Numbered from the stretch's first letter, positions 29,212 to 38,609 are shown. The stretch is 64,000 nucleotides of DNA from Endosaccharibacter trunci (GCA_024515975.1 JAMSKV010000001.1:512895-576894); one strand, 5' to 3'. Notes: generated by a model not told the origin, from the letters alone. Made by a program: numbers and translations.

Positions 29212-30726
29212 CTACCGGTCCGGTGCCTGCCCCTCGTCGGACAGGCTGCAGCTCGGCTCATTCAGCGGCGTACCCGGGAAAGCCAGCGGGTAGAGCGCAT
29301 GGTCGGCGGCGAAGCGTTCCAGGGCGGGAGCAGAGAGACGGTGCGGTTCGGCGCAGAGCCGTCGTTCCGCGCCGGAAGGGGGGAGGCCGGGCAGGTCGAG
29401 CCTGTCGCAGCCTGGCCGCAGCGCGTCCATCACCGTTGCCTGTCCATAAATCGGTTGCCCGCCGCGCAGCACCAGGATCACGGAGAACGGGGTGGCATCC
29501 ACCACGGCGGCGTAGGGATCGCGTCCGCCGGGCGCGAACAAAGCGAGGTCGGCGACCTGTCCGGGGGCGATGCTGCCGATCAGGTCTTCGTCGTGCACTG
29601 CCCGCGCCGCATCGATGGTCACCATGCGCCAGAGGTCACGCGTCGAGAGCGCGTTGCCGAGCGCTTCCCTGTTGTAGGACGCGGCGCAGACGAGTTCGCG
29701 GTTCAGGTTCATCGAGCCGGATGGCAGCCAATCCGAACCAAGGGCCAGCGGAATGCCGAGCCGGTGCGCTTCGAGCACGTTCAGCGTCCGGCCGTAGAGC
29801 GACAGATTGCTGCGCGGCGACCAGACGATGGCGGCGTGCCGGCGAGCCACCAGCGCGAGATCGGCGGGCGTCAGCGCCACGGCATGGATCAGGGTCGCCT
29901 GCGGGATGATCCAGTCGTCGCTCGTGCCGCCGCCGCCGGGTTGCTTCGTGCGATCGTAGCTGAGGGAGCTTTCGCAGCGGAATTCGTTGCGGGCGGCCGC
30001 GTCGGTGCCCTCGGCGACATGGGCCAGAAACGCGCCGCTCGCGGCCACGTCGGCGCGTGTCGAGGGGTGATGGCCGTAGTCGCAATCCGCGGTTCGCATG
30101 ATCCCGCTGGCATCGTCGAGCGGGAACACCTTGTAGCTCACGGGCCGGGCCGGCAGCCCTTCCAGGCCAGAAGCGACATCGAGATTGCGCAACAGGCCAG
30201 GCGCCATGTCGCCCCCGACAGTGGAGGTGGTTCCTCCGACCAGGAAACGCAGCTCGCCCCATGACAGTACGCGTGGATCGTGCGAGGCGGTGAAGGTCTC
30301 GAGGGCGCGATGCCCGTCCAGCCCCTTGCGCCATTCGTGCCGGTGGGCGAAGCGCTCGCCGCTATCGGGGTGCGGCGCGATGCCGGTGAAAGCGAGATGG
30401 TCGTGGGTGTTGATCAGCCCGGGCGACAACACCGCGGCACCGCAGTCGAGCACCGCGGCGCCGGACGCGGCGGCGTCGCAGTGCTCGCCCACGCAGGCGA
30501 TCCGGCCGTCGCCGCCCACGAGAACCTCGCCTCGTTCAAGCGCATGGTCGGGAAGCAGCACGGTCGCGCGGATCAGCAGCGCGCCTGTGCCTGAGGTCAC
30601 GGTGCAGAGCGGCCGGTCCTGCGCCCTGGCGGCGATGGAGGCCAGCACCAGCATGGCGGCAGCGAGAGCGGCCGGGCGACCGAGCGCCCTCCGTGCCGGC
30701 CGACGGACGATGCCGGGTCCGCTCAT
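29212..30726 (-). CDS. Exported metal-dependent amidohydrolase (nucleobase deaminase-like)
   Basis: A 504-residue amidohydrolase-superfamily protein. N-terminus carries a signal peptide (RRALGRPAALAAAMLVLASI, cut after ARA), so it should act in the periplasm. Metal ligands are visible: His108 and His110 in INTHDHL, the His in LIHAVALT, and the Asp in LALGSDWLPSGS, a pattern of the deaminase/chlorohydrolase branch. Further features: WSPRSNLSLYG and LWRMVTIDAARAV. Substrate unknown; the neighbouring nucleoside hydrolase suggests a nucleobase. Start ATG at 30726 overlaps that gene's stop by four bases. Confidence 0.85.
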   Translation of the reverse strand: MSGPGIVRRPARRALGRPAALAAAMLVLASIAARAQDRPLCTVTSGTGALLIRATVLLPDHALERGEVLVGGDGRIACVGEHCDAAASGAAVLDCGAAVLSPGLINTHDHLAFTGIAPHPDSGERFAHRHEWRKGLDGHRALETFTASHDPRVLSWGELRFLVGGTTSTVGGDMAPGLLRNLDVASGLEGLPARPVSYKVFPLDDASGIMRTADCDYGHHPSTRADVAASGAFLAHVAEGTDAAARNEFRCESSLSYDRTKQPGGGGTSDDWIIPQATLIHAVALTPADLALVARRHAAIVWSPRSNLSLYGRTLNVLEAHRLGIPLALGSDWLPSGSMNLNRELVCAASYNREALGNALSTRDLWRMVTIDAARAVHDEDLIGSIAPGQVADLALFAPGGRDPYAAVVDATPFSVILVLRGGQPIYGQATVMDALRPGCDRLDLPGLPPSGAERRLCAEPHRLSAPALERFAADHALYPLAFPGTPLNEPSCSLSDEGQAPDR

Positions 30727-31772
30727 GCCTGCGCCAGGGTGCGGAACACGAGCGCCTTGAAACGGGCATTGTCGGCGGCGACGCACAGATTGGCGTTCGG
30801 CGGCGGAGTCGGCTGCATGTTGTAGCGATTCTCGCCGTAGAGAATCGTGCCGCGCGTATATTCGCCCTCGAGCTCGACGCGCGCGCAGACCGCCTTGAAC
30901 CCGGTGGCGATCGCCGGATCGATGATCATCGCGGTGGCGAGTGGATCGCCGTTCACCGATCCCTTGGCGTTGCGTGCCGACATCTCGAACGACAGGCGCA
31001 GCGCGTTGCTTTGCATGAAGAAGCGGCTGCGCGCGGTGTCCATGGCGCGCACGGTCTTGAAATCCGCCGGAGTCAGGATCGAGGAGTCCGGGCCGCCCAG
31101 CCCGAAGGTGATCGGCGCGCCGGAGCGGAACACGATGTCGGCCGCCTCCGGATCGACCATGGCGTTGAAGCTCGGCACCGCGTTGTTGGCATTGGCGACG
31201 AACTGGATGCCCTTCACGAGGCGCGCAATGCCAGGGTCCATCAGCAGCGCCATGGCGACGTTGGTCAGTCCGCCCAGGGCAAGGATCACCACCTGGTTCG
31301 GATAGCGCCTGACGATACGGCAGATCGCCGTCACCGCGTGTTCGGGGTCGGGCTGCTGTTTCACCGGCGGCACGACGAACTGGCCCAGGCCGGATGGGCC
31401 GTGGATGAAGCTGGCGCTGGCGTAGGACCGGCCCAGGATTGGCCTTGTCATGCCGGCATGGACCGGGATCCGGCCCGAGAAGCCGGCCAGATCGACCATG
31501 TAGAGCGCGTTCCTGACCTCCTGCGCGTAGCCGATATTGCCAGGCGCGACGGTGATCGCCTCGACCGAGAGCGACGGCGCGCTCAACGCCATCAGGATGG
31601 CGATGGCGTCGTCATTGCCCGGGTCGGTGTCGATGATGACGCGGCGCGTATCGAGCAGGCGCGGCAGCGTCGTGTCCGAGACGCCCGGTTCGGCGGCCCG
31701 TGCTCGGCGGGCAGCGAGGGCGAGCGCACCCGCTGCCGCCGACCCTGCCAGGAAACTTCGTCGATCGATCAT
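30723..31772 (-). CDS. Tat-exported inosine-uridine-type nucleoside hydrolase
   Basis: Cleaves ribonucleosides to base and ribose. The 349-residue product starts with a twin-arginine signal (MIDRRSFLAGSAAAGALALA) and then has the family's calcium/ribose motif DTDPGNDDA at residues 48-56, ALGGLTNVA and a conserved NGDPLATAM near the C-terminus. Export makes it a periplasmic enzyme, unlike most cytoplasmic homologues. Start is the ATG at 31772; a longer reading to 31814 lacks the signal context. Coupled by a four-base overlap to the exported amidohydrolase. Confidence 0.9.
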   Translation of the reverse strand: MIDRRSFLAGSAAAGALALAARRARAAEPGVSDTTLPRLLDTRRVIIDTDPGNDDAIAILMALSAPSLSVEAITVAPGNIGYAQEVRNALYMVDLAGFSGRIPVHAGMTRPILGRSYASASFIHGPSGLGQFVVPPVKQQPDPEHAVTAICRIVRRYPNQVVILALGGLTNVAMALLMDPGIARLVKGIQFVANANNAVPSFNAMVDPEAADIVFRSGAPITFGLGGPDSSILTPADFKTVRAMDTARSRFFMQSNALRLSFEMSARNAKGSVNGDPLATAMIIDPAIATGFKAVCARVELEGEYTRGTILYGENRYNMQPTPPPNANLCVAADNARFKALVFRTLAQA

Positions 31773-31891
31773 GCTGGTCTTGCCTCGCCATGCGCCTGGT
31801 GGGCGTGCGAGCAAGCGGCGTGCCAGCAGGGCGGCCGGCTCGGGGGCGGGGGGTCGCGCTCGAACGGCCCTCCCACGGTTCGGCGGGGCGT

Positions 31892-32551
31892 TCAGCCGGC
31901 TGCGTCGAGCGTTTCGCGAAGCTGCCCGACCACGGCCTCGAACATCGCCGTCGTCAGGACGCCGGTGTTCGTGTTGTATCGGGACACGTGATAGCTGTCG
32001 GCGAGCAGAACGCCGTTCGGCAGTTCCACGACCTGTCCGTGCCTGAATTTGTGCCGGCTCATCGGCAGGCCGTTCGCGCGCAGCACCGCGTTATGCGCGA
32101 CCACGCCGAGCGCCAGCACCGCCCGGGCGCCGGCGACAGCGGCGATTTCCTCCTTCAGGAAGCCGTTGCAGGTGCGGATCTCGAGAGGAGTGGGTAGGTT
32201 GGCCGGCGGCACGCAGCGCACCGCGTTGACGATGCGGCAGTCCCGGAGCGCCAGGCCGTCCGCCGGGTCGGCGCCGTAGCGCCCGGTGGCGAAACCGTAT
32301 TTCGCCAGCGTCTCGTAGAGCAGCGTGCCGGCATAATCGCCGGTGAACGGCCGGCCGGTGCGGTTGGCGCCGCCGACGCCGGGGGCCAGGCCGACCACGA
32401 GCAGCCGTCCGTCGCGGTCGCCCCAGCTCGGCACCGGCCCGTTCCACCAGCCGGGATGCGCCGACCGGTTGGCCTCGCGATAGGCGACCAGGCGCGGGCA
32501 GAGCGGGCAATCGCGCGGCGGCTCGGCGGGGTCGTGGACGGTCGTGGTCAT
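31892..32551 (-). CDS. Family 5 uracil-DNA glycosylase (iron-sulfur)
   Basis: Removes uracil and related deaminated bases from DNA. The 219-residue protein has the family 5 motif 1 GLAPGVGGANRTGRPFTGD and motif 2 SYHVSRYNTNTGVLT, plus four cysteines for a [4Fe-4S] cluster (CPLC near residues 15-18, one in NAVRCVPP, one in RTCNGFLKE). Family 5 enzymes lack the usual catalytic Asp/Asn of motif 1, consistent here. Start ATG at 32551. Stands alone between the nucleoside hydrolase and the antiporter. Confidence 0.93.
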   Translation of the reverse strand: MTTTVHDPAEPPRDCPLCPRLVAYREANRSAHPGWWNGPVPSWGDRDGRLLVVGLAPGVGGANRTGRPFTGDYAGTLLYETLAKYGFATGRYGADPADGLALRDCRIVNAVRCVPPANLPTPLEIRTCNGFLKEEIAAVAGARAVLALGVVAHNAVLRANGLPMSRHKFRHGQVVELPNGVLLADSYHVSRYNTNTGVLTTAMFEAVVGQLRETLDAAG

Positions 32552-32670
32552 GGCCTTCCTGATGCCCCGGCCGCGCGCCGGACGCCAGAGCCGCGTCTGC
32601 AGGAGCCTGTCGCCGCTTGGTGCCCGAACCGCCCAATCTCTGACCCGCACGGCGGAAATCTCGCGTCGTG

Positions 32671-32688
32671 TTCTCCAAAAAAGGAGAA
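32671..32688. terminator. Dyad with six-A loop
   Basis: TTCTCC (32671-32676), AAAAAA loop, GGAGAA (32683-32688). It lies 13 bases beyond the stop of the antiporter gene (minus strand) and before the glycosylase gene. On the minus strand the loop is T6. Probably a transcription stop for the antiporter gene, though the T-run is in the loop rather than after the stem. Confidence 0.45.
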
Positions 32689-32700
32689 TCCCGAACCCTT

Positions 32701-34404
32701 CTAGCTGCGTCCGGCATTCCCGAAGGCTTCGTATTCCGGATGGTCCTCGTGATCGCGCGGCAGGGCGCGTGGAAGGGAACGCGCCGTCGCCAGGACCACT
32801 TCTTCCTGATGGTCGAGTTCGTGCATCAGCGCGCGCTCGGTGTCGTCGTCGATCTCGCCGCGATGGTTCAGTTCGGACAGGCTTTGTCGCTCGGCCCGCA
32901 GCAGGCGGAGCCGGATCGCAGTTTCCTGGCGCTGCCGCCGGAAAGTGGCGAGCTGGTGGTCGCGCTCTTCCTCCGGCGCGTCTTCCGCGGCGAGCTTGAG
33001 GCGCTCGCGTTTGGCCCGCGCCTCGTCCAGGATCGTCCGCAACACGTCGTGCCGTTCCTCGTCGGCGTCCTCGATCTCTTCCTCGAGCATCGCCACGGCC
33101 TTGTCGGCCAGGGCGAGCCGCGCGTGATCAATCTCCTGTTCGTGCGGGTCGATCGCGTCCGTGGCGACTCCCGCGAGCAGGAGGGGAAGCGCGATCGCGG
33201 CCAGCAGCAGCGAACACAGGATCACTCCGGTCGCCAGAGTGACCAGCAGGTTGCGCGCCGGGAAATCGTCGTCCAGCGAGAGAACGGCGGCGAGGGTGAT
33301 GGCGCCGCGCACCCCGGCGAAGGCGGTGGCCAGAAGCAGGCGCGGCGTGACGCGGCGCTCTTCGCCCGGCTCGGGAACGAGCCGGAGCCGGACCGACCGC
33401 ACCAGCACGGTGCCGGCGAGCCAGACGAGACGCAGCACGATCAGGGCGACGGTGATCTCCAGCACCGCGGCGGGCAGACGCCAGAGCGGCACCTGCACCC
33501 GTCGCATCATCGCGAGGCCGTCATCGAGGATTCCGGGAAGCTGCAGGCCCAGCACCACGAACACCATGCCGTTCAGCAGGAAGACGAGCGTGGTCCAGAT
33601 GGCGGAGGAGCCGAGGCGCGTCTGTGTGCCCATCATCTTGAAGGTGCCGCTGCGGCGAAGGGTGAGCCCGGCCGCCACCGCCGCCAGGATGCCCGAGCCC
33701 CCCAGGTGCTCGGCGGCCAGATAAACGGTGAAAGGCAGCAGGGCGGTGGCCCCGAAGAAGGTCGGCGCGTGGTCGAAGCCGCCCCGCATGAGCGCGCGCT
33801 GGACCAGCGCCAGGATCACGGCTCCGGCGATCCCCACCGCGAGGCCGCCCAGCGAGACCAGCAGAAAGGTGCCGGTAGCGTTGAGCAGCGAGAATGAGCC
33901 GGATACGGCGGCAGCGGCGGCAAACCGGAAGCAGACAAGACCGGAAGCGTCGTTCAGCAGGGCCTCTCCGGCCAGCACGTGCATCAGCCGGCGTGGCACA
34001 GCGCGGCCTTCCAGCATGCCGGACACCGCCACCGCATCGGTGGGGGAAAGGACGGCCGCCAGCGCGAAACAGGCGGCGAGATTGAGGGGTGGGATCAGCA
34101 GGTGGATGAACAGGCCGCCACAGATGGTGGCGAACAGCACCAGCCCCACGGCGAGGCCGAGGATCAGCCCGCGCATCTGACGCAGCTCGCGCATCGGCAT
34201 CAGGAATGCGTCCGAAAACAGCAGCGGCGGGATGAACAGCAGCATGAACACGTCGGGTTCGATCCGCGTCCGCATGCCGAGCAGGCACGCCGCGGCGCCC
34301 ATGGCGATCTGCAGCAGCGGCATCGGCAGGCGGACCAGTCGGGCCAGGGGGCCGCACAAGGTGGTCACGAACAGGAGGAGGAGGATATGAGAGGCGGCAA
34401 GCAT
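32701..34404 (-). CDS. CPA1-family Na+/H+ antiporter
   Basis: A 567-residue cation:proton antiporter. The N-terminal about 400 residues hold some 11-12 membrane helices, with the ion-site motif SPTDAVAV followed by EALLNDASGLV, and FAGVRGAITLA, all hallmarks of CPA1/NhaP exchangers. The last 150 residues are a charged cytoplasmic tail rich in Glu/Arg with coiled-coil character (EEEIEDADEERHD... and RRQRQETAIRLRLLR), likely regulatory. The ATG at 34404 begins the first helix; a frame-compatible extension to 35145 is non-family and overlaps folK. Divergent from folK. Confidence 0.92.
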   Translation of the reverse strand: MLAASHILLLLFVTTLCGPLARLVRLPMPLLQIAMGAAACLLGMRTRIEPDVFMLLFIPPLLFSDAFLMPMRELRQMRGLILGLAVGLVLFATICGGLFIHLLIPPLNLAACFALAAVLSPTDAVAVSGMLEGRAVPRRLMHVLAGEALLNDASGLVCFRFAAAAAVSGSFSLLNATGTFLLVSLGGLAVGIAGAVILALVQRALMRGGFDHAPTFFGATALLPFTVYLAAEHLGGSGILAAVAAGLTLRRSGTFKMMGTQTRLGSSAIWTTLVFLLNGMVFVVLGLQLPGILDDGLAMMRRVQVPLWRLPAAVLEITVALIVLRLVWLAGTVLVRSVRLRLVPEPGEERRVTPRLLLATAFAGVRGAITLAAVLSLDDDFPARNLLVTLATGVILCSLLLAAIALPLLLAGVATDAIDPHEQEIDHARLALADKAVAMLEEEIEDADEERHDVLRTILDEARAKRERLKLAAEDAPEEERDHQLATFRRQRQETAIRLRLLRAERQSLSELNHRGEIDDDTERALMHELDHQEEVVLATARSLPRALPRDHEDHPEYEAFGNAGRS

Positions 34405-34463
34405 GGGCCGCGAGCCTATCATCTGCCCGGGTGGTGTCGCGCCCCCGAAAAGGATGTCGAACC

Positions 34464-34946
34464 ATGATGATTCTGGTCGCGATCGGCTCCAACCTGCCCG
34501 ATCCGGCGCGTGGGCTGGATACGCCGATGGCCGTCTGCGAGGCGGCGGTGACGGCCTTGCGGGCGCTGCCGGATCTGACGATCGAGCGCGTGTCGCCCTG
34601 GTACGAGACCGCCCCGGTGCCGCGATCGGACCAGCCGAATTACTGCAACGGCGTGGTCCGGTTCGAAGGCGAGATCGCGCCCGAGGCGTTGCTGTCGGTC
34701 TTGCAGGGGATCGAACTGCGCTTTGGGCGCGAACGCAGCGTCGCCAATGCGGCGCGCACGCTCGATCTGGATATCGTGGCGATGGGCGCGGCCCTGCGTG
34801 ATGCGCCCGATCCGATCCTGCCGCATCCGCGCGCGACGCAGCGCGGTTTCGTGCTGCTGCCGCTGCGCGACGTGGCGCCGGACTGGATCGATCCGCGCAG
34901 CGGTGTGGGGATCGAGGCGCTGATCGCGGCGCTGCTGCCAGAATGA
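34464..34946 (+). CDS. folK: HPPK, 2-amino-4-hydroxy-6-hydroxymethyldihydropteridine pyrophosphokinase
   Basis: Folate pathway kinase that pyrophosphorylates hydroxymethyldihydropterin. The 160-residue product has AIGSNL at the start, SPWYETAPV, QPNYCNGVV, AARTLDLDIV (metal-binding Asp pair) and LPHPRATQRGFVLLPL, in family order. ATG at 34464 with a ribosome site (aaaagga, 34449-34455). An ATG at 34467 is also possible. No other folate genes are beside it. Confidence 0.95.
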   Translation: MMILVAIGSNLPDPARGLDTPMAVCEAAVTALRALPDLTIERVSPWYETAPVPRSDQPNYCNGVVRFEGEIAPEALLSVLQGIELRFGRERSVANAARTLDLDIVAMGAALRDAPDPILPHPRATQRGFVLLPLRDVAPDWIDPRSGVGIEALIAALLPE

Positions 34947-35250
34947 CGGCGCCGACATCCAACCGGAACGCATTCGGCCGGCCGGTCGCCCCGAGAGCCT
35001 GACGAGTTACTCTTTGGGCCGCAAGCACCCCGGCCTCCGGCACGCCGATCCGGTGCGGGCTGTCGCCGCCGGCCGGTCGGCAGCCGGACAGCAAGCGGAA
35101 GGTTCCGCCCTCGATCCGTCGGTGCGGCAGTGGGCCGGGAGGCACGGCGTTCGCGGATCGCGTCCGTGATCATCCGTGCGCCCGAGCGGACCGCCATGTC
35201 CGCCGTGGCCGAGCTCACCTGTTTCGGATCGTCGCGGAAATGTTCGTGCG
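34947..35250. other. Intergenic region, no feature recognised
   Basis: About 300 bases between the convergent folK and SGNH hydrolase genes. GC-rich like its surroundings. I see no convincing frame, tRNA, terminator with T-run or repeat in it. Confidence 0.5.
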
Positions 35251-35946
35251 TCAGCGACCGCTCGTCGCGGGCCCTACGCCGAACGCGCGCGCCACAAGCG
35301 GTCCGATCGCGTCGTATCCGGCCCCGCTCGGATGGATCCAGTCAGGCAGCAGCAGGGGGCAAGTCTCCTTGTCCGCGCACGCCGCCAGCAACGCCGGGTT
35401 CGGATCGATGAAGGTGAAGCGTTCCCGGCCGGTCGCATCCGCCAGCCGTCGATCGATATCCGCGATCTGGCCTCGGAAAGGGCGCAGGCCCTCGCCGACC
35501 TGCATGATGGCGAGAACCGAAAGCGTCGCCTCGGGCGCGATACGGTGCAGGGCCCGTATATCGGCGACGACCGCTGGCGCGACGTCGTGGCAGAGCGGTT
35601 CGCTGCCGGCGCCGTTGACCCCGATGATCAGGAGGATCCGCTTCCAGGAGCGATGCCCCTGGATCAGTCCGAGCCGCCAAAGCAGTCCTCTCGGCGTGTC
35701 GCCCGAGACACCCAGGTTCTGGGTCGGGCCGCCCATCCAGCGGGCAATCGAACCAGGCCAATGGGCGGCAATGGAGTCGCCGATCACCAGATTCGGTGCG
35801 GTCACGTCCGACTTCATCGCCTGGATCATGGCGCTCTGATACGGTCTGGCGGTTGGCATATCAGGCGCGACACATGATGCCGCTCTCGCATGTCCGAAGA
35901 CCACGACCACCAGGATACAGGCGATCGCCGGTCGTGACAGAAACAT
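35251..35946 (-). CDS. Exported SGNH/GDSL-family hydrolase
   Basis: A 231-residue secreted esterase-like protein. Signal peptide MFLSRPAIACILVVVVFGHA from the ATG at 35946. Block I is NLVIGDSIAAHW with the nucleophile Ser, block II has the Gly in LGVSGDTPRG, block III reads IIGVNGAGSE (the usual GxND Asn is kept, the Asp is replaced by Gly), and block V is DWIHPSGAGYD with Asp and His of the triad. Family members act on acyl or acetyl esters of lipids or cell-surface polysaccharides; substrate is unknown. Stands alone. Confidence 0.85.
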   Translation of the reverse strand: MFLSRPAIACILVVVVFGHARAASCVAPDMPTARPYQSAMIQAMKSDVTAPNLVIGDSIAAHWPGSIARWMGGPTQNLGVSGDTPRGLLWRLGLIQGHRSWKRILLIIGVNGAGSEPLCHDVAPAVVADIRALHRIAPEATLSVLAIMQVGEGLRPFRGQIADIDRRLADATGRERFTFIDPNPALLAACADKETCPLLLPDWIHPSGAGYDAIGPLVARAFGVGPATSGR

Positions 35947-36323
35947 GGTTACCGGCTCCCGGGACTCTGTTCGGCGCTGCGAAGAAACCACGGCTGCCGG
36001 GCATGATCGGTTCGTTCCTGTACTGAACTGCCACAAGAGGCGGCCGCCCCGGCTATTGCTCTAATATCGCGGCAATGATCCCAAGGACCGACTCTGACCG
36101 CGCTGCCGTGCGGTGCCGAGATGACGTCGCCGCCGCGCCGCTCTTCTCCACGACAAAAACCTCGGACCGCGCCGACGCTGTTTCCTGGCCCCAATCGGCG
36201 TGCCGAGAGAGTAAGGCTGGTCGCCGTGCGTCTCGTTTGCGGCGTCAACGAAAGCGAGCGCGCGCGAGTTGAGTCCTCCGGCAGGTCGCGCCTATCGTCC
36301 GCGCGTTCTGGTTCCGGAGAAGG
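35947..36323. other. Intergenic region with divergent promoters expected
   Basis: About 375 bases between two divergent genes (SGNH hydrolase and sulfide:quinone oxidoreductase). It must carry both promoters. The only patterns noticed are ATTGC (36055-36059) and GCAAT (36072-36076) flanking an AT-rich TAATAT (36062-36067), which might be a -10 region or regulator site; evidence is weak. No coding frame was accepted. Confidence 0.4.
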
Positions 36324-37631
36324 ATGGCCGCGATGGCGCGCAGCGTGTCGACAGGGAATGCATTGGTTCCCGGCGAGGACGGCCAGCTCGGCGCGTTCGA
36401 CGTGGTGATCGTCGGCGGGGGCGCTGCCGGCATCACCGTCGCGGCGGGATTGCGCAAATATTCCAGGGGCGGCCGAAACCTGTCCGTCGCGATCATCGAA
36501 CCGTCCGACCGGCATTTCTACCAGCCCGGCTGGACTCTGGTCGGCGCGGGCGTGTTCACGATGAAACAGACCGAGCGCCCGGAGGCGTCGCTGATACCGC
36601 CGGGTGTGTGCTGGATTCGCGCAGCCGCGTCGGCGTTCGAGCCGGAGCGGGATCGCGTGACGCTGCCGAACGGCATGCATGTCGGCTATCGCGCGCTCGT
36701 CGTGTGTCCCGGCCTGCAACTGAACTGGAGCGCCATCGACGGACTGACGGAGACGCTCGGCCGCAACGGCGTGTGCAGCAATTATTCGGCCGATCATGCC
36801 GAATATACCTGGCGCTGCATCCAGGCGCTGGACGGCGGCAATGCCGTGTTCACCCAGCCGGCAATGCCGATCAAATGCGCCGGCGCGCCACAGAAGATCA
36901 TGTACCTGGCCGCCGATCACCTGCGCAGACACGGCAAGCTGCGGGATGTCGGTATCGATTTCATGCTAACCGGGGAAGCGATCTTCGGCGTTCCGTTCTT
37001 CGTGCCGCCGCTGCTCGCCACCGCGAAGGGCTACGGCATTCGTCTGAACTACCGCCACACGCTGACGGCGGTGGACGGGCCCGCCAGGAAGGCGATCTTC
37101 TCCGTGACGGGCGCGGATGGCGCCGTGTCCGAGCTGGTGAAGCCGTTCTCCATGCTGCACGTGACCCCGCCGCAGGGTGCGCCGGACGTGATCCGCAACT
37201 CTCCCCTCGCCAACGAGGCCGGCTGGGTGTCGGTGGACCCGGCGACGTTGCGACACACCCGATACGCCAACGTGTTCTCGCTCGGCGATGCGGCGGGGAC
37301 CAGCAACGCCAAGACGGCGGCGGCAGTGCGTCTGCAGGCGCCCGTGGTGGTGCGACGCGTCGTGGCACTGCTCACAGGAGGCCCCGCCACCGCGACCTAT
37401 GACGGCTATGGCTCCTGCCCGCTGACCACGGAATACGGCAAGGTGCTGCTGGCGGAGTTCACCTACGGCGGCAAGGTGGAGCCGAGCTTCCCGCTCGATC
37501 CGCGCGTGCCGCGCAAGAGCAACTGGCTGCTGAAGACGCGATTCCTGCCTTATCTCTATTGGAACCGGATGCTGCGCGGCAGCGAGATCGATATTCCGCA
37601 CAAGCCGCGCCGCTTCGAGGACGCGCGATGA
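36324..37631 (+). CDS. sqr: Sulfide:quinone oxidoreductase, type II (SQOR-like)
   Basis: Membrane-associated flavoprotein that oxidises sulfide and passes electrons to ubiquinone. The 435-residue product has the FAD motif VIVGGGAAGI, PSDRHFYQPGWTLVGAG, and the two redox Cys contexts typical of the mitochondrial-like type: PIKCAGAPQKIMYL and YGSCPLTTEYGKVLLAEF. It also has SLGDAAGTSNAKTAAAVR for the second FAD contact. These point to the human-SQOR-like class that forms persulfide on a small acceptor. Overlaps the next gene by four bases. Start ATG 36324; ATG 36333 is also possible. Confidence 0.92.
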   Translation: MAAMARSVSTGNALVPGEDGQLGAFDVVIVGGGAAGITVAAGLRKYSRGGRNLSVAIIEPSDRHFYQPGWTLVGAGVFTMKQTERPEASLIPPGVCWIRAAASAFEPERDRVTLPNGMHVGYRALVVCPGLQLNWSAIDGLTETLGRNGVCSNYSADHAEYTWRCIQALDGGNAVFTQPAMPIKCAGAPQKIMYLAADHLRRHGKLRDVGIDFMLTGEAIFGVPFFVPPLLATAKGYGIRLNYRHTLTAVDGPARKAIFSVTGADGAVSELVKPFSMLHVTPPQGAPDVIRNSPLANEAGWVSVDPATLRHTRYANVFSLGDAAGTSNAKTAAAVRLQAPVVVRRVVALLTGGPATATYDGYGSCPLTTEYGKVLLAEFTYGGKVEPSFPLDPRVPRKSNWLLKTRFLPYLYWNRMLRGSEIDIPHKPRRFEDAR

Positions 37632-38509
37632 GCGTTTCCGCCGCCGGCCCCGTGGTGGCGATGTTCCATGACGAGCCCACAGGCAGCGCCCAATACGTGG
37701 TGGCCGATCCCGGCAGTGGCGCCTGCGCGATCATCGATCCGGTGCTGGAGCTGGACCGCAGGTCCGGCACGATCGCCACACGCTCCGCCGACGCGATCCT
37801 CGCGCACGTCGAACGGCAAGGGTTGCGGGTGCGATGGATCGTCGACACCCATCCCCATGCCGACCATCTCTCCGCCGCCGCCTATCTGAGCGGCCGTACC
37901 GGGGCGCCCGTCGCCACCGGCACGGAAGTGACCGGCGTGCAGAGATTGTGGAAGGGCATCTACGGCCTGCCGGAGAGCTTTCCGACCGATGGCTCGCAAT
38001 GGGACCGGCTGCTGCGACCAGGCGACACGCTGGAGCTGGGTGGAATCGAGGGCCGGATCCTGTTCTCGCCCGGGCATACGCTTTGCTCGATCACGCCGGT
38101 TTTCGGCGACGCCGCCTTTATCCACGACACGCTGTTCATGCCCGATAGCGGTTCGGCGCGGGCGGATTTCCCCGGAGGCGACGCGGCGGCGTTGTGGCGT
38201 TCGATCGGCGAGATCATGCGTCTGCCGGACGAGTGCCGCCTGTTCGTGGGCCATGACTACCGGCCGCAGGGCAGGGCGGTGCGCTCGGACAGCACGGTGG
38301 CGGCGATGCGAGCGGAGCATCCGCATCTGCGACTGGAGGAGACCGCCTTCGTGCGGATGCGGCGCGAGCGCGACGCGACCCTGCCCCTGCCGGAGCTGAT
38401 GCTGCTGGCCCTGCAGGTGAACATCCGCGCCGGCCGTCTGCCCGAATCGGATGCCGAAGGGCGGCGCAACCTGCTGCTGCCGATCGGCGCATTTTCCGGC
38501 GGGACCTGA
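37628..38509 (+). CDS. Metallo-beta-lactamase-fold hydrolase, persulfide dioxygenase-like (Blh/ETHE1 group)
   Basis: A 293-residue MBL-fold protein. Metal motif [11 protein letters not shown] (HxHxDH), later [30 protein letters not shown] and [11 protein letters not shown] give the remaining His/Asp ligands. The [10 protein letters not shown] region matches the ETHE1/Blh group, which oxidises glutathione persulfide to sulfite. The ATG at 37628 overlaps the sqr stop, so the two are translated together, consistent with a sulfide-detoxification pathway. Blh without a fused rhodanese domain. Confidence 0.9.
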   Translation: MSVSAAGPVVAMFHDEPTGSAQYVVADPGSGACAIIDPVLELDRRSGTIATRSADAILAHVERQGLRVRWIVDTHPHADHLSAAAYLSGRTGAPVATGTEVTGVQRLWKGIYGLPESFPTDGSQWDRLLRPGDTLELGGIEGRILFSPGHTLCSITPVFGDAAFIHDTLFMPDSGSARADFPGGDAAALWRSIGEIMRLPDECRLFVGHDYRPQGRAVRSDSTVAAMRAEHPHLRLEETAFVRMRRERDATLPLPELMLLALQVNIRAGRLPESDAEGRRNLLLPIGAFSGGT

Positions 38510-38609
38510 GGGCGGGAAGCGGCCGGAAACCGCTTTCGCTTGCTGCTCGGGGAGCGAGCGGCTATATCTCGCCTTTCCCCTTGTGCTGTTTTTTTGGGAG
38601 GTCGGCCGC

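Noticed and set aside
34405..35145. N-terminal extension of the CPA1 antiporter on the minus strand
   Set aside because: Low-complexity Arg/Ala-rich sequence opposite folK; folK is a well-supported gene and the antiporter begins normally at 34404.
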